Counted from the first letter of the stretch, positions 43,731 to 52,807 are shown. The stretch is DNA of 64,000 bases from Zestomonas carbonaria (GCF_904061905.1 NZ_CAJFCI010000071.1:127173-191172); one strand, 5' to 3'. Numbers and translations: made by a program. Notes: generated by a model not told the origin, from the letters alone.

Positions 43731-43975
43731 CAGAAGCTGCGCAAGCCGTCGCTGAAGACCCCTTGCTCCTCGACATGACGGTTGTAGGCGTCGATGGCTT
43801 GCCGGTTCTGTTCCAGCCAGCGCCGGGCGAGCCGTTCCTTCACTTCGTTGGCCAAGGCTTCCTCGAGCACGGCGGAAAGATTGATGTCCAGCTCCCGGGC
43901 CTTCTTCAGCAAGTCGCTGTTGAGACTGAGGTTGGTGGCCTTCTTGGGGGCATGAAGATCGTAGGTCGGTTGCAT
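43730..43975 (-). CDS. CcdA-family antitoxin
   Basis: An 81-residue protein with an N-terminal ribbon-helix-helix DNA-binding segment (ATNLSLNSDLLKKARELDIN) and a C-terminal helix rich in RW and N (RRWLEQNRQAIDAYNRHVEE) that should bind the toxin. It lies upstream of and overlaps the toxin gene. A perfect 13-bp-arm palindrome directly upstream is the likely autoregulatory site. Confidence 0.88.
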   Translation of the reverse strand: MQPTYDLHAPKKATNLSLNSDLLKKARELDINLSAVLEEALANEVKERLARRWLEQNRQAIDAYNRHVEEQGVFSDGLRSF

Positions 43976-43990
43976 GACGGCTTCCCGAAT

Positions 43991-44021
43991 CGGCAATGCG
44001 CATAATCTATGCGCATTGCCG
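43991..44021 (-). promoter_or_regulatory. Palindromic operator of the ccdAB pair
   Basis: CGGCAATGCGCAT (43991-44003) and ATGCGCATTGCCG (44009-44021) are perfect inverted arms with a five-base centre, 16 bases upstream of the antitoxin ATG. Such toxin-antitoxin operons repress themselves, and on the minus strand the centre offers a -10-like TAGATT. Confidence 0.7.
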
Positions 44022-44035
44022 GTGAGAGACAACGC

Positions 44036-46087
44036 TTACTTCACACGCTGTCCGGGCTTGGCGCCGCTGTCCGGGCTGAGCAGGTAGATCTCGCTGCCGC
44101 CGGGGCCGGCGGCCAGGACCATGCCTTCGGAAATGCCGAACTTCATCTTGCGCGGCGCCAGGTTGGCCACGTAGAGAATCAGGCGGCCTTCCAGCTTGCC
44201 CGGGTCCGGGTAGGCGCTCTTGATGCCGCTGAACACGTTGCGCTTGGCGTCGCCGATGTCCAGGGTCAGGCGCAGCAGCTTGTCGGCGCCTTCGACGAAC
44301 TCGCATTTCTCGATCAGCGCGATGCGCAGGTCGACGGCGGCGAAGGCATCGAAGCCGATCTCGTCGGCCAGCGGCTCCTTGACCAGTTCGCCATTGCCGA
44401 GGTCCGGCTTTCCGGCGGGTTGCGGCGCTTCGGCGGCGAGGTCTTCCTTGGAGGCTTCGATCATGGCGTCGATCTTCGCTGGCTCGATACGGGTCAGCAG
44501 CGGGTTGAACGGGTTCAACTGGTGGTTGGCGAGCGGCGTGGCGAGGTCGGCCCAGGTCAGCGGGGCGACGTTGAGGAACGCCTCGGCGTCGCGCGCCAGG
44601 TTGGGCAGCACGGGTTTCAGCAGGATCACCAACTGGCGGAACAGGTTGATGCCCAGCGCGCAGATCTGCTGCACCTCGGCCTGCTTGCCCTCGACCTTGT
44701 TCAGGGCCCAGGGCGCCTTGTCGGCGATCCAGGCGTTGGCGCGGTCGGCCAGCGCCATGATCTCGCGCATGGCGCGGGAGAAGTCGCGGGCCTCGTAGGC
44801 TTCGGCGATGCTCGGCGCAGCGGTCTGGAAGGCGTCCCACAGTTCCGGCTCGGGGTTGGCCTCGACCAGCACGCCGCCGTTGCCACGGTGGATGAAGCCG
44901 GCGCAGCGGCTGGCGATGTTCACCACCTTGCCGACCAGGTCGGAATTGACCTTCTGCACGAAGTCCTCGAGGTTGAGGTCGAGGTCGTCCACGCCACGGC
45001 CGAGCTTGGAGGCGTAGTAGTAGCGCAGGTATTCCGGGTTCAGGTGGTCCAGGTAGGTGCGCGCCTTGATGAAGGTGCCGCGCGACTTGGACATCTTCTG
45101 GCCGTTCACCGTCAGGTAGCCGTGCACGTTGATGGCGGTCGGCTTGCGGTAGCCGGCGCCTTCCAGCATGGCCGGCCAGAACAGGGCGTGGAAGTTGACG
45201 ATGTCCTTGCCGATGAAGTGGTACAGCTCGGCGCTGGAGTCCTTGTTCCAGAACGCGTCGAAATCCAGTTCCGGGCGCTTGGCGCAGAGGTTCTTGAAGC
45301 TGGCCATGTAGCCGATCGGCGCGTCCAGCCAGACGTAGAAGTACTTGCCCGGCTCGCCGGGGATCTCGAAGCCGAAGTAGGGCGCGTCGCGGCTGATGTC
45401 CCACTCCTGCAAGCCACCGTCGAGCCATTCGGCGATCTTGTTGGCCACCGCTTCCTGGAGGGTGCCGCTGCGGGTCCAGGTCTTCAGCATGGCCTCGAAG
45501 TCGGGCAGCTTGAAGAAGAAGTGCTGCGACTCCTTGAGCACCGGCACGGCACCGGAAATCGCCGAGCGCGGGTTCTTCAGCTCGGTGGGCGCGTAGGTGG
45601 CGCCGCATTTCTCGCAGTTGTCGCCGTACTGGTCCTCGGCCGCGCATTTCGGGCAGGTGCCCTTGATGAAGCGGTCGGCGAGGAACATGCCCTTCTCGGG
45701 GTCGAAGTACTGGGTCACCGCGCGGGTGGCGATATGCCCGGCATCGCGCAGCGCCAGGTAGATGGAGCTGGACAGCTCGCGGTTCTCTTCCGAGTGGGTC
45801 GAGTGGTAGTTGTCGAAGTCCACCAGGAAGTCGGCGAAGTCGGCCATGTGCTCGGCCTGCACGTTGGCGATCAACTGTTCCGGGGTGATGCCTTCCTTCT
45901 CGGCACGCAACATGATCGCCGAGCCGTGGGCGTCGTCGGCGCACACGTAGATGGCCTGGTTGCCGCGCAGCTTCTGGAAGCGCACCCACATATCGGTCTG
46001 GACGTACTCGAGCATGTGGCCGAGGTGGATCGAACCGTTGGCGTAGGGGAGGGCGCTGGTGACGAGAATCTTGCGGGCTTCGGACAT
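44036..46087 (-). CDS. metG: Methionyl-tRNA synthetase
   Basis: Charges tRNA-Met. The 683-residue class I synthetase has HLGH (HIGH-type), the zinc knuckle CPKCAAEDQYGDNCEKC, KMSKSRG and the C-terminal dimerising tRNA-binding domain (FAAVDLRIALIEKCEFVEGA). The start MSEARKILVTSAL at 46087 is the family start. Confidence 0.97.
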   Translation of the reverse strand: MSEARKILVTSALPYANGSIHLGHMLEYVQTDMWVRFQKLRGNQAIYVCADDAHGSAIMLRAEKEGITPEQLIANVQAEHMADFADFLVDFDNYHSTHSEENRELSSSIYLALRDAGHIATRAVTQYFDPEKGMFLADRFIKGTCPKCAAEDQYGDNCEKCGATYAPTELKNPRSAISGAVPVLKESQHFFFKLPDFEAMLKTWTRSGTLQEAVANKIAEWLDGGLQEWDISRDAPYFGFEIPGEPGKYFYVWLDAPIGYMASFKNLCAKRPELDFDAFWNKDSSAELYHFIGKDIVNFHALFWPAMLEGAGYRKPTAINVHGYLTVNGQKMSKSRGTFIKARTYLDHLNPEYLRYYYASKLGRGVDDLDLNLEDFVQKVNSDLVGKVVNIASRCAGFIHRGNGGVLVEANPEPELWDAFQTAAPSIAEAYEARDFSRAMREIMALADRANAWIADKAPWALNKVEGKQAEVQQICALGINLFRQLVILLKPVLPNLARDAEAFLNVAPLTWADLATPLANHQLNPFNPLLTRIEPAKIDAMIEASKEDLAAEAPQPAGKPDLGNGELVKEPLADEIGFDAFAAVDLRIALIEKCEFVEGADKLLRLTLDIGDAKRNVFSGIKSAYPDPGKLEGRLILYVANLAPRKMKFGISEGMVLAAGPGGSEIYLLSPDSGAKPGQRVK

Positions 46088-46136
46088 GATGATATGCAGT
46101 CGGAATTGCGGTAGGAAAGTCAGCAACTATAAGGGA

Positions 46137-46212
46137 AGCGGCAAGCTTCAAGCTACAAGCGGCAAGTAAAAGCGCCGTTCTACTTGTCGCTTGAGACTTG
46201 GAGCTTGTCGCT
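46137..46212. repeat. Imperfect inverted repeat between metG and apbC
   Basis: A 32-nt arm at 46137-46168 (AGCGGCAAGCTTCAAGC...) and its near-complement at 46181-46212 differ at only five positions and would form a long hairpin. The CAAGCTACAAGC/GCTTGTCGCT composition is a recurrent Pseudomonas intergenic repeat. Confidence 0.75.
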
Positions 46213-46259
46213 GCTGCTATCATGCCCGCCTGTTCTGCTCAGTCTTCTGGAGTCGTCTC

Positions 46260-47354
46260 ATGAGCACCATCACCCGCGAAGCGGTTGAAGCCTGCCTGCG
46301 TCAGTTCACCGACCCCCATCTCGACCAGGACCCGGTCAGCGCCGGCTGCCTGCGCGAGATCGACATCCAGGGGGCCAGCGTCCGGGTGCGCCTGGAACTG
46401 GGCTACGCCGCCGGGTTGTTCAAGAGCGGCTGGGCGCAGATGCTGCAGATGGCCCTGGAGAACCTCGACGGCGTCGATTCGGCCCGCGTGCAGGTGGATT
46501 GCGTGATCGGCACGCACAAGGCGCAGGCCCAGGTGCCGGCGCTGGCCAACGTCAAGAACGTGATCGCCGTGGCGTCCGGCAAGGGCGGCGTCGGCAAGTC
46601 GACCACCGCCGCCAACCTGGCCCTGGCCCTGGCCCGCGAAGGCGCGCGGGTCGGCATCCTCGACGCGGACATCTACGGCCCCAGCCAGGGCATCATGTTC
46701 GGCCTGCCGGAAGGCACCCGGCCGCAGGTCAAGGACCAGAAATGGTTCGTGCCGCTCAAGGCCCATGGCGTGGAAGTGATGTCCATGGCCTTCCTCACCG
46801 ACGACAACACCCCGGTGGTGTGGCGCGGGCCGATGGTGTCCGGCGCGCTGCTGCAACTGATCACCCAGACCGCCTGGGACGACCTCGACTACCTGGTGGT
46901 GGACATGCCGCCGGGTACCGGCGATATCCAGTTGACCCTGGCCCAGAAGGTGCCGGTGGTCGGCGCGGTGATCGTCACCACGCCGCAGGACCTGGCCCTG
47001 CTCGACGCCAAGAAGGGCGTGGAGATGTTCCGCAAGGTGAACATCCCGGTGCTTGGCGTGGTGGAGAACATGGCGGTGCACATCTGCTCCAACTGCGGCC
47101 ATGCCGAGCACCTGTTCGGCGAGGGCGGCGGCGAGAAGCTGGCCGCGCAGTACGGCGTCGACCTGCTGGCCTCGCTGCCGCTGTCGATGGCGATCCGCAT
47201 GCAGGCCGACGGCGGCAAGCCGACGGTCATCGCCGATCCGGAAAGCCAGATCGCCATGGTCTACCAGCAGATGGCCCGTACCGTCGGCGCGCGCATCACG
47301 CTGAGCGAACAGGCCGCGCCGGCGATGCCGACCATCGAGGTCAGTGACGACTGA
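46260..47354 (+). CDS. apbC: Fe-S cluster carrier ATPase ApbC/Mrp
   Basis: Cytoplasmic P-loop ATPase that carries and delivers Fe-S clusters. The 364-residue protein has an N-terminal MIP18/DUF59-like domain (residues about 1-85), the deviant Walker A GKGGVGKST, DADIYGPS and the C-terminal CSNC (ICSNCGHAEH) that holds a bridging cluster. Divergent from metG, as in many proteobacteria. Confidence 0.95.
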   Translation: MSTITREAVEACLRQFTDPHLDQDPVSAGCLREIDIQGASVRVRLELGYAAGLFKSGWAQMLQMALENLDGVDSARVQVDCVIGTHKAQAQVPALANVKNVIAVASGKGGVGKSTTAANLALALAREGARVGILDADIYGPSQGIMFGLPEGTRPQVKDQKWFVPLKAHGVEVMSMAFLTDDNTPVVWRGPMVSGALLQLITQTAWDDLDYLVVDMPPGTGDIQLTLAQKVPVVGAVIVTTPQDLALLDAKKGVEMFRKVNIPVLGVVENMAVHICSNCGHAEHLFGEGGGEKLAAQYGVDLLASLPLSMAIRMQADGGKPTVIADPESQIAMVYQQMARTVGARITLSEQAAPAMPTIEVSDD

Positions 47355-47375
47355 TCGGATTGCCGCGTTTTCTGG

Positions 47376-47400
47376 ATTCCCGCGAACGCGGGGGCCCAAT
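47376..47400. repeat. REP-like half palindrome
   Basis: ATTCCCGCGAACGCGGGGG, continuing CCCAAT, is the same unit as one half of the pair at 9933-10009. Confidence 0.65.
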
Positions 47401-47496
47401 GGAAGGCAAGCCGCCGTCCGGCGCGCCCCTTTGCCGGGCGGCGCGCCTGCCGGTAAGATTCGCGCTTCATTTTTCAGCAGCTACGGGACGCCCGCC

Positions 47497-48063
47497 ATGA
47501 GCATCAAATCGGACAAGTGGATTCGCCGCATGGCTCTGGAGCACGGCATGATCGAGCCCTTCGTGGAGCGCCAGGTGCGCGGCGCGGACGACAGCCGGGT
47601 GATTTCCTACGGGGTGTCCAGCTATGGCTACGACGTGCGTTGCGCCGCCGAATTCAAGGTGTTCACCAACATCCACTCGGCGGTGGTCGACCCGAAGAAC
47701 TTCGACGAGAAGAGCTTCGTCGACATCAACAGCGACGTCTGCATCATCCCACCGAACTCCTTCGCCCTGGCGCGCACCGTGGAATACTTCCGCATCCCCC
47801 GCGACGTGCTGACCATCTGCCTGGGCAAGAGCACCTACGCGCGCTGCGGCATCATCGTCAACGTCACCCCGCTGGAGCCGGAGTGGGAAGGTCACGTGAC
47901 CCTGGAGTTCTCCAACACCACCAACCTGCCGGCGAAGATTTACGCCAACGAGGGCGTGGCGCAGATGCTGTTCCTGCAATCGGACGAGGCCTGCGAGGTG
48001 TCCTACAAGGATCGCGGCGGCAAGTACCAGGGACAGAGGGGCGTGACGCTGCCCAAGGCGTGA
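47497..48063 (+). CDS. dcd: dCTP deaminase
   Basis: Converts dCTP to dUTP for thymidylate synthesis. The 188-residue protein carries LGKSTYARCGIIVNVTPLEPEWEGHVTLE, which includes the conserved Ser, Arg and the catalytic Glu region, and a C-terminal KYQGQRGVTLPKA. A terminator follows at once. Confidence 0.96.
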   Translation: MSIKSDKWIRRMALEHGMIEPFVERQVRGADDSRVISYGVSSYGYDVRCAAEFKVFTNIHSAVVDPKNFDEKSFVDINSDVCIIPPNSFALARTVEYFRIPRDVLTICLGKSTYARCGIIVNVTPLEPEWEGHVTLEFSNTTNLPAKIYANEGVAQMLFLQSDEACEVSYKDRGGKYQGQRGVTLPKA

Positions 48064-48067
48064 AACG

Positions 48068-48096
48068 AGAAACCGGGCCAAGACCCGGTTTTTTCA
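48068..48096 (+). terminator. Terminator after dcd
   Basis: AACCGGG...CCCGGTT hairpin followed by TTTTTT. Confidence 0.9.
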
Positions 48097-48176
48097 TGGG
48101 CGTTCGCCGGGGACGCCCTTGGTCGCGACCGGGCGGCGGGAAGGCCCAGGGTGCTCTATCACTACAGGAACGAGTG

Positions 48177-48365
48177 ATGGAAGTGATGACGATGCCTGGA
48201 GCGAAGCGCATGGGTGGAAAAGAGGGACGTATCGGCATGGGCGGCATCCCCGGGCAGCCCGATCCGGATGTTCCCGACCTGCCGGCCAAGCCGACGCCAC
48301 CGCAACCCACCGAGCCCGACGAACCCACGGTTCCGGACCAGTTGCCGCCGGCGCCGACGGTTTGA
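48177..48365 (+). CDS. Small proline-rich hypothetical protein
   Basis: A 62-residue ORF with CAGGA upstream of its ATG. The first 25 residues are Gly/Met/Lys-rich (MPGAKRMGGKEGRIGMGG); the rest is a Pro/Asp/Glu-rich low-complexity run (PQPTEPDEPTVPDQLPPAP). No signal peptide or family is recognised. A GGCGCC palindrome at 48378-48397 may be its terminator. It may be real, but composition alone cannot prove it. Confidence 0.45.
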   Translation: MEVMTMPGAKRMGGKEGRIGMGGIPGQPDPDVPDLPAKPTPPQPTEPDEPTVPDQLPPAPTV

Positions 48366-48476
48366 GCGGGCAAAAGAAAGGGCGCCATAGGCGCCCTGAA
48401 ATGATCTCTAGGAGTAAGTCCGCCAATTGTGACCATCGTCCCCGGCGGGAAGTTCACTCCGCAGCGACGAACAGTG

Positions 48477-51017
48477 TCATTTTTCCGGAACCAGCGTCAG
48501 GCGCCGGGTGCCGTAGACCTTGTCGAGGTTCTGCGGCTGGAACGGGAAGCTCTGGTACTGCCCCCTGCGCCAGGACTCGATACCGTCCGCGTAATGCGGG
48601 CTGGCCGGGTTGCCGGACTGGCCGGAACTGTTGATGCCGGACATCGGCTCGGCCTGGCCGAAGTCGACGACGATGCGCATGGCCGGGATCAGCCAGGTGT
48701 CGAAGTCCTGCCCCCAGTGGTAGGCCGAGACGTTGAGGGTGGTGTGGTCGCCGCCGGCCGGGTAGGGGCCGCGATCCAGGTAGCCCTTGATGGCGTTGAT
48801 CCCGGCACGCTGGCTGGCGCTCATGTAGGGCGCCAGCCGGGTGGTTTCCGTGGCCCAGGTATAGGTGTGCAGCCTGCCCCATTGCCAGGCCGCGCGATCG
48901 CTGCCCAGACGGCTTTCCAGCAGGCTCACCGAGGCCGCCAGGCTGCGGGCGAGGATGGCCGGCTTGTCTTCCTTCCGCGGGGTGTTCACGTCGTCCCAGA
49001 ACGGGCTGTCCTCGCGGCCGAGCAGGTGGTCGGCCTGTGCCGAGTAGGACAGGTCGGCGATATCCACCAGCGCTTTCCAGGCCGGGCTGGTCTCCGGGCC
49101 GAGCTCGTCGAGGAAGGTCTGCCGCGCGCTTTCGTGCAGGAAGGCGGCGTACAGTGCGGCATCCGCCGAGGTGGCGGCGAGGTTGCCGTCGAAAGCCATC
49201 AGGCGGTCGAGGGCTTCGCGAGCCCTGGCGCGTTCGGCGGCGGGCAGGGCGTCGATGGCCTGGCGCAGCGGCTGGGCCATGCCCGGGGCTTCGAACATCG
49301 CCTGTAGCTTGGCGACGAAGGGCGAGGTCTGGTCCAGTTGCATGGCCATCATGCTGCGCGCGTCGTGGCGGCCGCCGCCGGCCAGTTGGGCGATGCGCTC
49401 GCCGCGTTCCGGGTAGAACCAGGAATTGGACAACTGCATGCCGTAGCCCTGCGGCACGGTGCGCTGGTTGGCGGTGCCCAGCCAGCCCTGCGCCGGGTCC
49501 TGGTCGTAGGGATGCAGCATCGGGTCGGTGAAGCCGTCCCAATCGTAGCGGCCGTCCCAGCCGGGGGAGGGCAGCAGGCCGATGCCGTCGCGGCGGTTCG
49601 GGTAACGCCCGGTGACCTGCCAGCCGATGTGCCGGGCGTCGGCGAACACCATGTTCAGGGCGATGGCGCGGATCTCTCGGCTGGCCTCGAAGGCTTCGTC
49701 CACCGACTGCGCGCGGGACAGGTCGAAGAACGCATCGAGGCTGCGGTCGCCGTCGAGCGATGCGCTGTGCAGCGCCAGGCCGTAGCCCGTGCCCAGTCGC
49801 ATGGGTTGCAGCATGTGCTTGCGCTCGCCGAGCACGCTGTTCAGCAGCGGACCATGGCGGGTTTCGTAGATGGTCTCGCGCAGCGGCCGGCCGCCCTTGA
49901 CGAAGAAGGTCTCCTGGCGTTCGCGGGCCGGCAGCCACTTGCCGTCGGCCAGATAGTAGAGACGCTCGCCCTGGCGCCGGACCTGTTCGAGGAACAGGTC
50001 CTGGTTGTCGCCCATGACCATGGTCATGCCCCAGGCCAGCTTGCCGTTGTAGCCAGCCACCACGGCTGGTACGCCGGCGACGCTGACCCCGGCGGCCTGG
50101 AACTTCGGCGCGCGGATCTGCACGAAATTCCATGCCGAGGGCATCGACAACGGCAGGTGGGTGTCGTTGGCCAGCAGGCTCTTGCCGCTGCGGCTGCGCT
50201 GCGGGGCGATCGCCCAGTTGTTGGACGCGGCGACGCCGAGCTTGTCCAGCGCGGCGATCCGGCTGGCCGTCGCATTGACCGCCGCCAGGCCCGGAATCTG
50301 CCCGTCAAGGGCCAGGCCCTTGAGTTTCTCCGCCTCGGCGAACGGCAACTGTTCGTCCGGGTAGGTCGGCAGCAGCCAGGCCAGCTTGTCGGCACCGACC
50401 TTCTGGGCCAGCACCAGCGAGGCGATCTCTTCCTGCAGGTTGATCGCCAGGCCGAAGTTCATCAGGCAGAACACCAGCACCGAGTCTTCCGGCTTCCAGT
50501 AGGGCGGCCGGTAGCCGGACTCGGCCAGGTCCATCGGCAGCTTGTCGCGGTAGCGGTACAGGTAGGCGTTGACGCCCCGAGCATAGACTTCGAAGAAGGC
50601 CTTCAGGCGCGGCGAGGCGTTCTTGTAGAGGGTTTCCGCATCCCGCCGCAGGTTGACCGCGCGCATGAAGCGGTCGATGTCCAGCGCCCCCGGGCCGACC
50701 ATTTCCGCGAGCCGGCCTTCGGCCATCAGGCGCATGCCTACCATCTGGCTGAGGCGGTCGCTGGCGTGCACGTAGCCGAGGGCGAACAACGCGTCGTGGA
50801 AGGTGGTGGTCTCGATCAACGGCATGCCCAGCGCGTTGCGGCGGATCGACACGCTCTGCGCCAGGCCCTTGACCGGCTGGAAGCCGGAGGTCGGTGGCAG
50901 GCTGGCGGCGTATTGGGTGTTCAACCAGCTCTGGCAGCCGGCCAGGCTGGACAGGCCGGTGAAGAGCGCGGCCGTCGCGGCGAGGCCAAGGAAACGCGGA
51001 AAGGCTGGCGAAGCCAT
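48477..51017 (-). CDS. quiP: Penicillin-amidase-family acylase, QuiP orthologue
   Basis: An 846-residue N-terminal nucleophile hydrolase. A signal or lipoprotein-like N-terminus (SLAGC) is followed by an alpha chain, a spacer, and the beta-chain nucleophile Ser in GVAASNNWAIAP, where autocleavage should occur. From memory the sequence is very close along its length to P. aeruginosa QuiP, which removes the acyl chain from long-chain N-acyl homoserine lactones. Likely roles are turnover of own or foreign quorum signals and use as nutrients. Stands alone on the minus strand. Confidence 0.92.
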   Translation of the reverse strand: MASPAFPRFLGLAATAALFTGLSSLAGCQSWLNTQYAASLPPTSGFQPVKGLAQSVSIRRNALGMPLIETTTFHDALFALGYVHASDRLSQMVGMRLMAEGRLAEMVGPGALDIDRFMRAVNLRRDAETLYKNASPRLKAFFEVYARGVNAYLYRYRDKLPMDLAESGYRPPYWKPEDSVLVFCLMNFGLAINLQEEIASLVLAQKVGADKLAWLLPTYPDEQLPFAEAEKLKGLALDGQIPGLAAVNATASRIAALDKLGVAASNNWAIAPQRSRSGKSLLANDTHLPLSMPSAWNFVQIRAPKFQAAGVSVAGVPAVVAGYNGKLAWGMTMVMGDNQDLFLEQVRRQGERLYYLADGKWLPARERQETFFVKGGRPLRETIYETRHGPLLNSVLGERKHMLQPMRLGTGYGLALHSASLDGDRSLDAFFDLSRAQSVDEAFEASREIRAIALNMVFADARHIGWQVTGRYPNRRDGIGLLPSPGWDGRYDWDGFTDPMLHPYDQDPAQGWLGTANQRTVPQGYGMQLSNSWFYPERGERIAQLAGGGRHDARSMMAMQLDQTSPFVAKLQAMFEAPGMAQPLRQAIDALPAAERARAREALDRLMAFDGNLAATSADAALYAAFLHESARQTFLDELGPETSPAWKALVDIADLSYSAQADHLLGREDSPFWDDVNTPRKEDKPAILARSLAASVSLLESRLGSDRAAWQWGRLHTYTWATETTRLAPYMSASQRAGINAIKGYLDRGPYPAGGDHTTLNVSAYHWGQDFDTWLIPAMRIVVDFGQAEPMSGINSSGQSGNPASPHYADGIESWRRGQYQSFPFQPQNLDKVYGTRRLTLVPEK

Positions 51018-51160
51018 GGGTGGAAGCTCCTGCGGAGGGGGCGTTGGGCTGGCGCTACGTTAGTGAGCGGCGATTCGCCGCGCAAGATGTGGTGGGGAGG
51101 ATAGGTGAGGGTTGGTGGTGGTGTGTATCTCAGGGGAAGAGTGGCAGTACGGTTGGAGTC

Positions 51161-51286
51161 CGCCCCTCACCCCAACCCTCTCCCAGGGGGAGAGGGAGTC
51201 AATCCGAGGTGTCGGTAGACGCAGTACACAAACCCAACTCCGATCAGCCCCCTCTCCCTCCGGGAGAGGGCTGGGGTGAGGGACGG
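51161..51286. repeat. Pair of CTCTCCC/GGGAGAGG elements
   Basis: CCAACCCTCTCCCAGGGGGA at about 51174-51193 and CCCTCTCCCTCCGGGAGAGG at about 51250-51269 face each other across ~55 bases. The spacer 51018-51393 otherwise holds only the terminator below. Confidence 0.8.
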
Positions 51287-51349
51287 AATATCAGGTTTGC
51301 ACAGTCTTTCATCCCGCCAGGACCAGCCTTTCAGCCCCCCATAAAACAA

Positions 51350-51372
51350 CAGGCCCGCACGAAACGGGCCTG
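51350..51372 (-). terminator. Terminator of the SEC-C gene
   Basis: CAGGCCCG and CGGGCCTG form an 8-bp stem; on the minus strand TTGTTTTAT follows. Confidence 0.7.
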
Positions 51373-51393
51373 TCGGTAGCGCGCTAGGGTCAA

Positions 51394-51591
51394 TCAGGCC
51401 CCGTGGCACTTCTTGAACTTCTTCTGGCTGCCGCACGGGCAGGGATCGTTGCGGCCGACGTCCTTCAGCGCGTTGCGCACCGGCTCCTGGGGGCCGTGGT
51501 TGCAGTGCGGGCCGTGCACATGGCCGTGGCCATGATGATGATCGTGGTCGTGATCGCAGTCGGGGCCGTGAACGTGGGGTTGCTGGCTCAT
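51394..51591 (-). CDS. Histidine-rich SEC-C motif protein
   Basis: A 65-residue protein. The N-terminal half is His/Asp-rich (DCDHDHDHHHGHGHVHGPHC), a probable metal-binding stretch. The C-terminus is a full SEC-C zinc motif (RNDPCPCGSQKKFKKCHG), as at the end of SecA. Short proteins of this kind are common in Pseudomonas; function unknown, metal handling plausible. Confidence 0.85.
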   Translation of the reverse strand: MSQQPHVHGPDCDHDHDHHHGHGHVHGPHCNHGPQEPVRNALKDVGRNDPCPCGSQKKFKKCHGA

Positions 51592-51598
51592 GGAAAAA

Positions 51599-52075
51599 CT
51601 ACTCCGGGATGAAATCGCCGGGGATTATCTCGCCATTTCGACTCAGGTGCACGCTGCGGCCGAACAGGAAGCCGGTCTTCACTTCGCCCTGCAGGCGATA
51701 GCGGATGGGCTGTTCCGGGGTTTCCAGCAGCTTGACGATGGGTTTGACGTGGCGCCAGAGGTTGGTGCGCACCGGCACCTCGAAGACGAGATGCCCCTTG
51801 GCGGGGACGGTGAAGCGGGCATTGGATTCGCCGTCGGCGAGCTTCATCTCGTTGAGGTAGAGGTTGTAGGACAGGCCCCGGACGGACAGGCTGGCGGGGT
51901 TCGGGTTGTCGATGCGGAAGCGAAGGACGAACCGCTGTTCCAGCAGTTTGGCCCTGACCACTTCAACTTCGATGAGATGGACGTCCGGGTCCTTGAAGCC
52001 TGATGAGAGGCTCGAGCATCCTGCGAGGCCGAGAATGAGGCCGAAGAACATCAATAGGCTGATAGTTCTTATCAT
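51599..52075 (-). CDS. LEA14-like (WHy-domain) lipoprotein
   Basis: A 158-residue predicted lipoprotein: signal sequence MIRTISLLMFFGLILGLAGC with lipobox Cys at residue 20, then a LEA_2/WHy beta domain (RFRIDNPNPASLSVRGLSYNLYLN). This family is linked to desiccation-type stress in plants, and in bacteria its role is unclear. It ends eight bases before the SEC-C gene start and likely shares its transcript. Confidence 0.85.
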   Translation of the reverse strand: MIRTISLLMFFGLILGLAGCSSLSSGFKDPDVHLIEVEVVRAKLLEQRFVLRFRIDNPNPASLSVRGLSYNLYLNEMKLADGESNARFTVPAKGHLVFEVPVRTNLWRHVKPIVKLLETPEQPIRYRLQGEVKTGFLFGRSVHLSRNGEIIPGDFIPE

Positions 52076-52206
52076 TTGCGCCTGGTAAAGCATTCCAATA
52101 CTCCGCTCGATGCCCCAGTGTGTAACAAGCAACTGCTCGGCTGCAATGTTGTTCGGGGAAAAAAACCTGCGCCATACTGGGTGCCGAATGGGACAGGAGT
52201 GTGACC

Positions 52207-52746
52207 ATGAGCCTTTACGAGATCGCTTTTTCCGGCCAGTTGGTGCCCGGTGCGGAGCCGGAACAGGTCCGGGCCAACCTCGCCAAGCTGTTCCAGGCCG
52301 ATGCGCAGCGCATCGCCGTGCTGTTTTCCGGCCGGCGCATCGTGATCAAGAACGGCCTGGATGGCGCCACGGCGGAGAAATACCGCGTGGCCATGGAGCG
52401 GGCCGGGGCCCGCGCCGAGGTGGCGGCGATGGAGGTGGAAGAAGTGGAACTGGCGCCGCCGCCCGCGCCAGAGCCCGCGCCGGTCGCGGCTCCGGCTGCC
52501 GCGCCGGGACGCTTGAAGGTGGCGCCACGGGATGAGTACATGGCCGCTTTCAGCGAAGTGGATGCCCCGGACTTCGGCATGGCGCCCGTGGGGGCCGATC
52601 TGCAGGACGAGCGCCCGGACCCGGCCGCGCCACAGGTGGACCTGTCGCAGTTCAGCCTGGCGCCGGTGGGCAGCGACATGGGCCAGGCCAAGGCCGCCCC
52701 CGCCGCGCCGCCGCCGGACACCTCGCACCTGAAGCTGCAGGAATGA
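52207..52746 (+). CDS. Hypothetical protein with APVG-D repeats
   Basis: A 179-residue soluble protein. Residues 1-75 form an alpha/beta domain (LYEIAFSGQLVPGAEPEQVR, FSGRRIVIKNGLDG), followed by a Pro/Ala-rich linker and two copies of a short motif, DFGMAPVGADL and QFSLAPVGSDM. CAGGAG lies seven bases before the ATG. A terminator follows. I do not recognise a function. Confidence 0.8.
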   Translation: MSLYEIAFSGQLVPGAEPEQVRANLAKLFQADAQRIAVLFSGRRIVIKNGLDGATAEKYRVAMERAGARAEVAAMEVEEVELAPPPAPEPAPVAAPAAAPGRLKVAPRDEYMAAFSEVDAPDFGMAPVGADLQDERPDPAAPQVDLSQFSLAPVGSDMGQAKAAPAAPPPDTSHLKLQE

Positions 52747-52748
52747 AC

Positions 52749-52777
52749 CGAAAGGCCCGCTGATGCGGGCCTTTTTG
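52749..52777 (+). terminator. Terminator after the repeat protein
   Basis: AAAGGCCCGC-TGAT-GCGGGCCTTT stem with a T run. Confidence 0.9.
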
Positions 52778-52807
52778 TCGGCGGGGTGTCTGTTTTTCAG
52801 AACACTC

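Noticed and set aside
44009..46114. 701-codon plus-strand frame opposite metG
   Set aside because: Antisense shadow; metG has all class I synthetase motifs.
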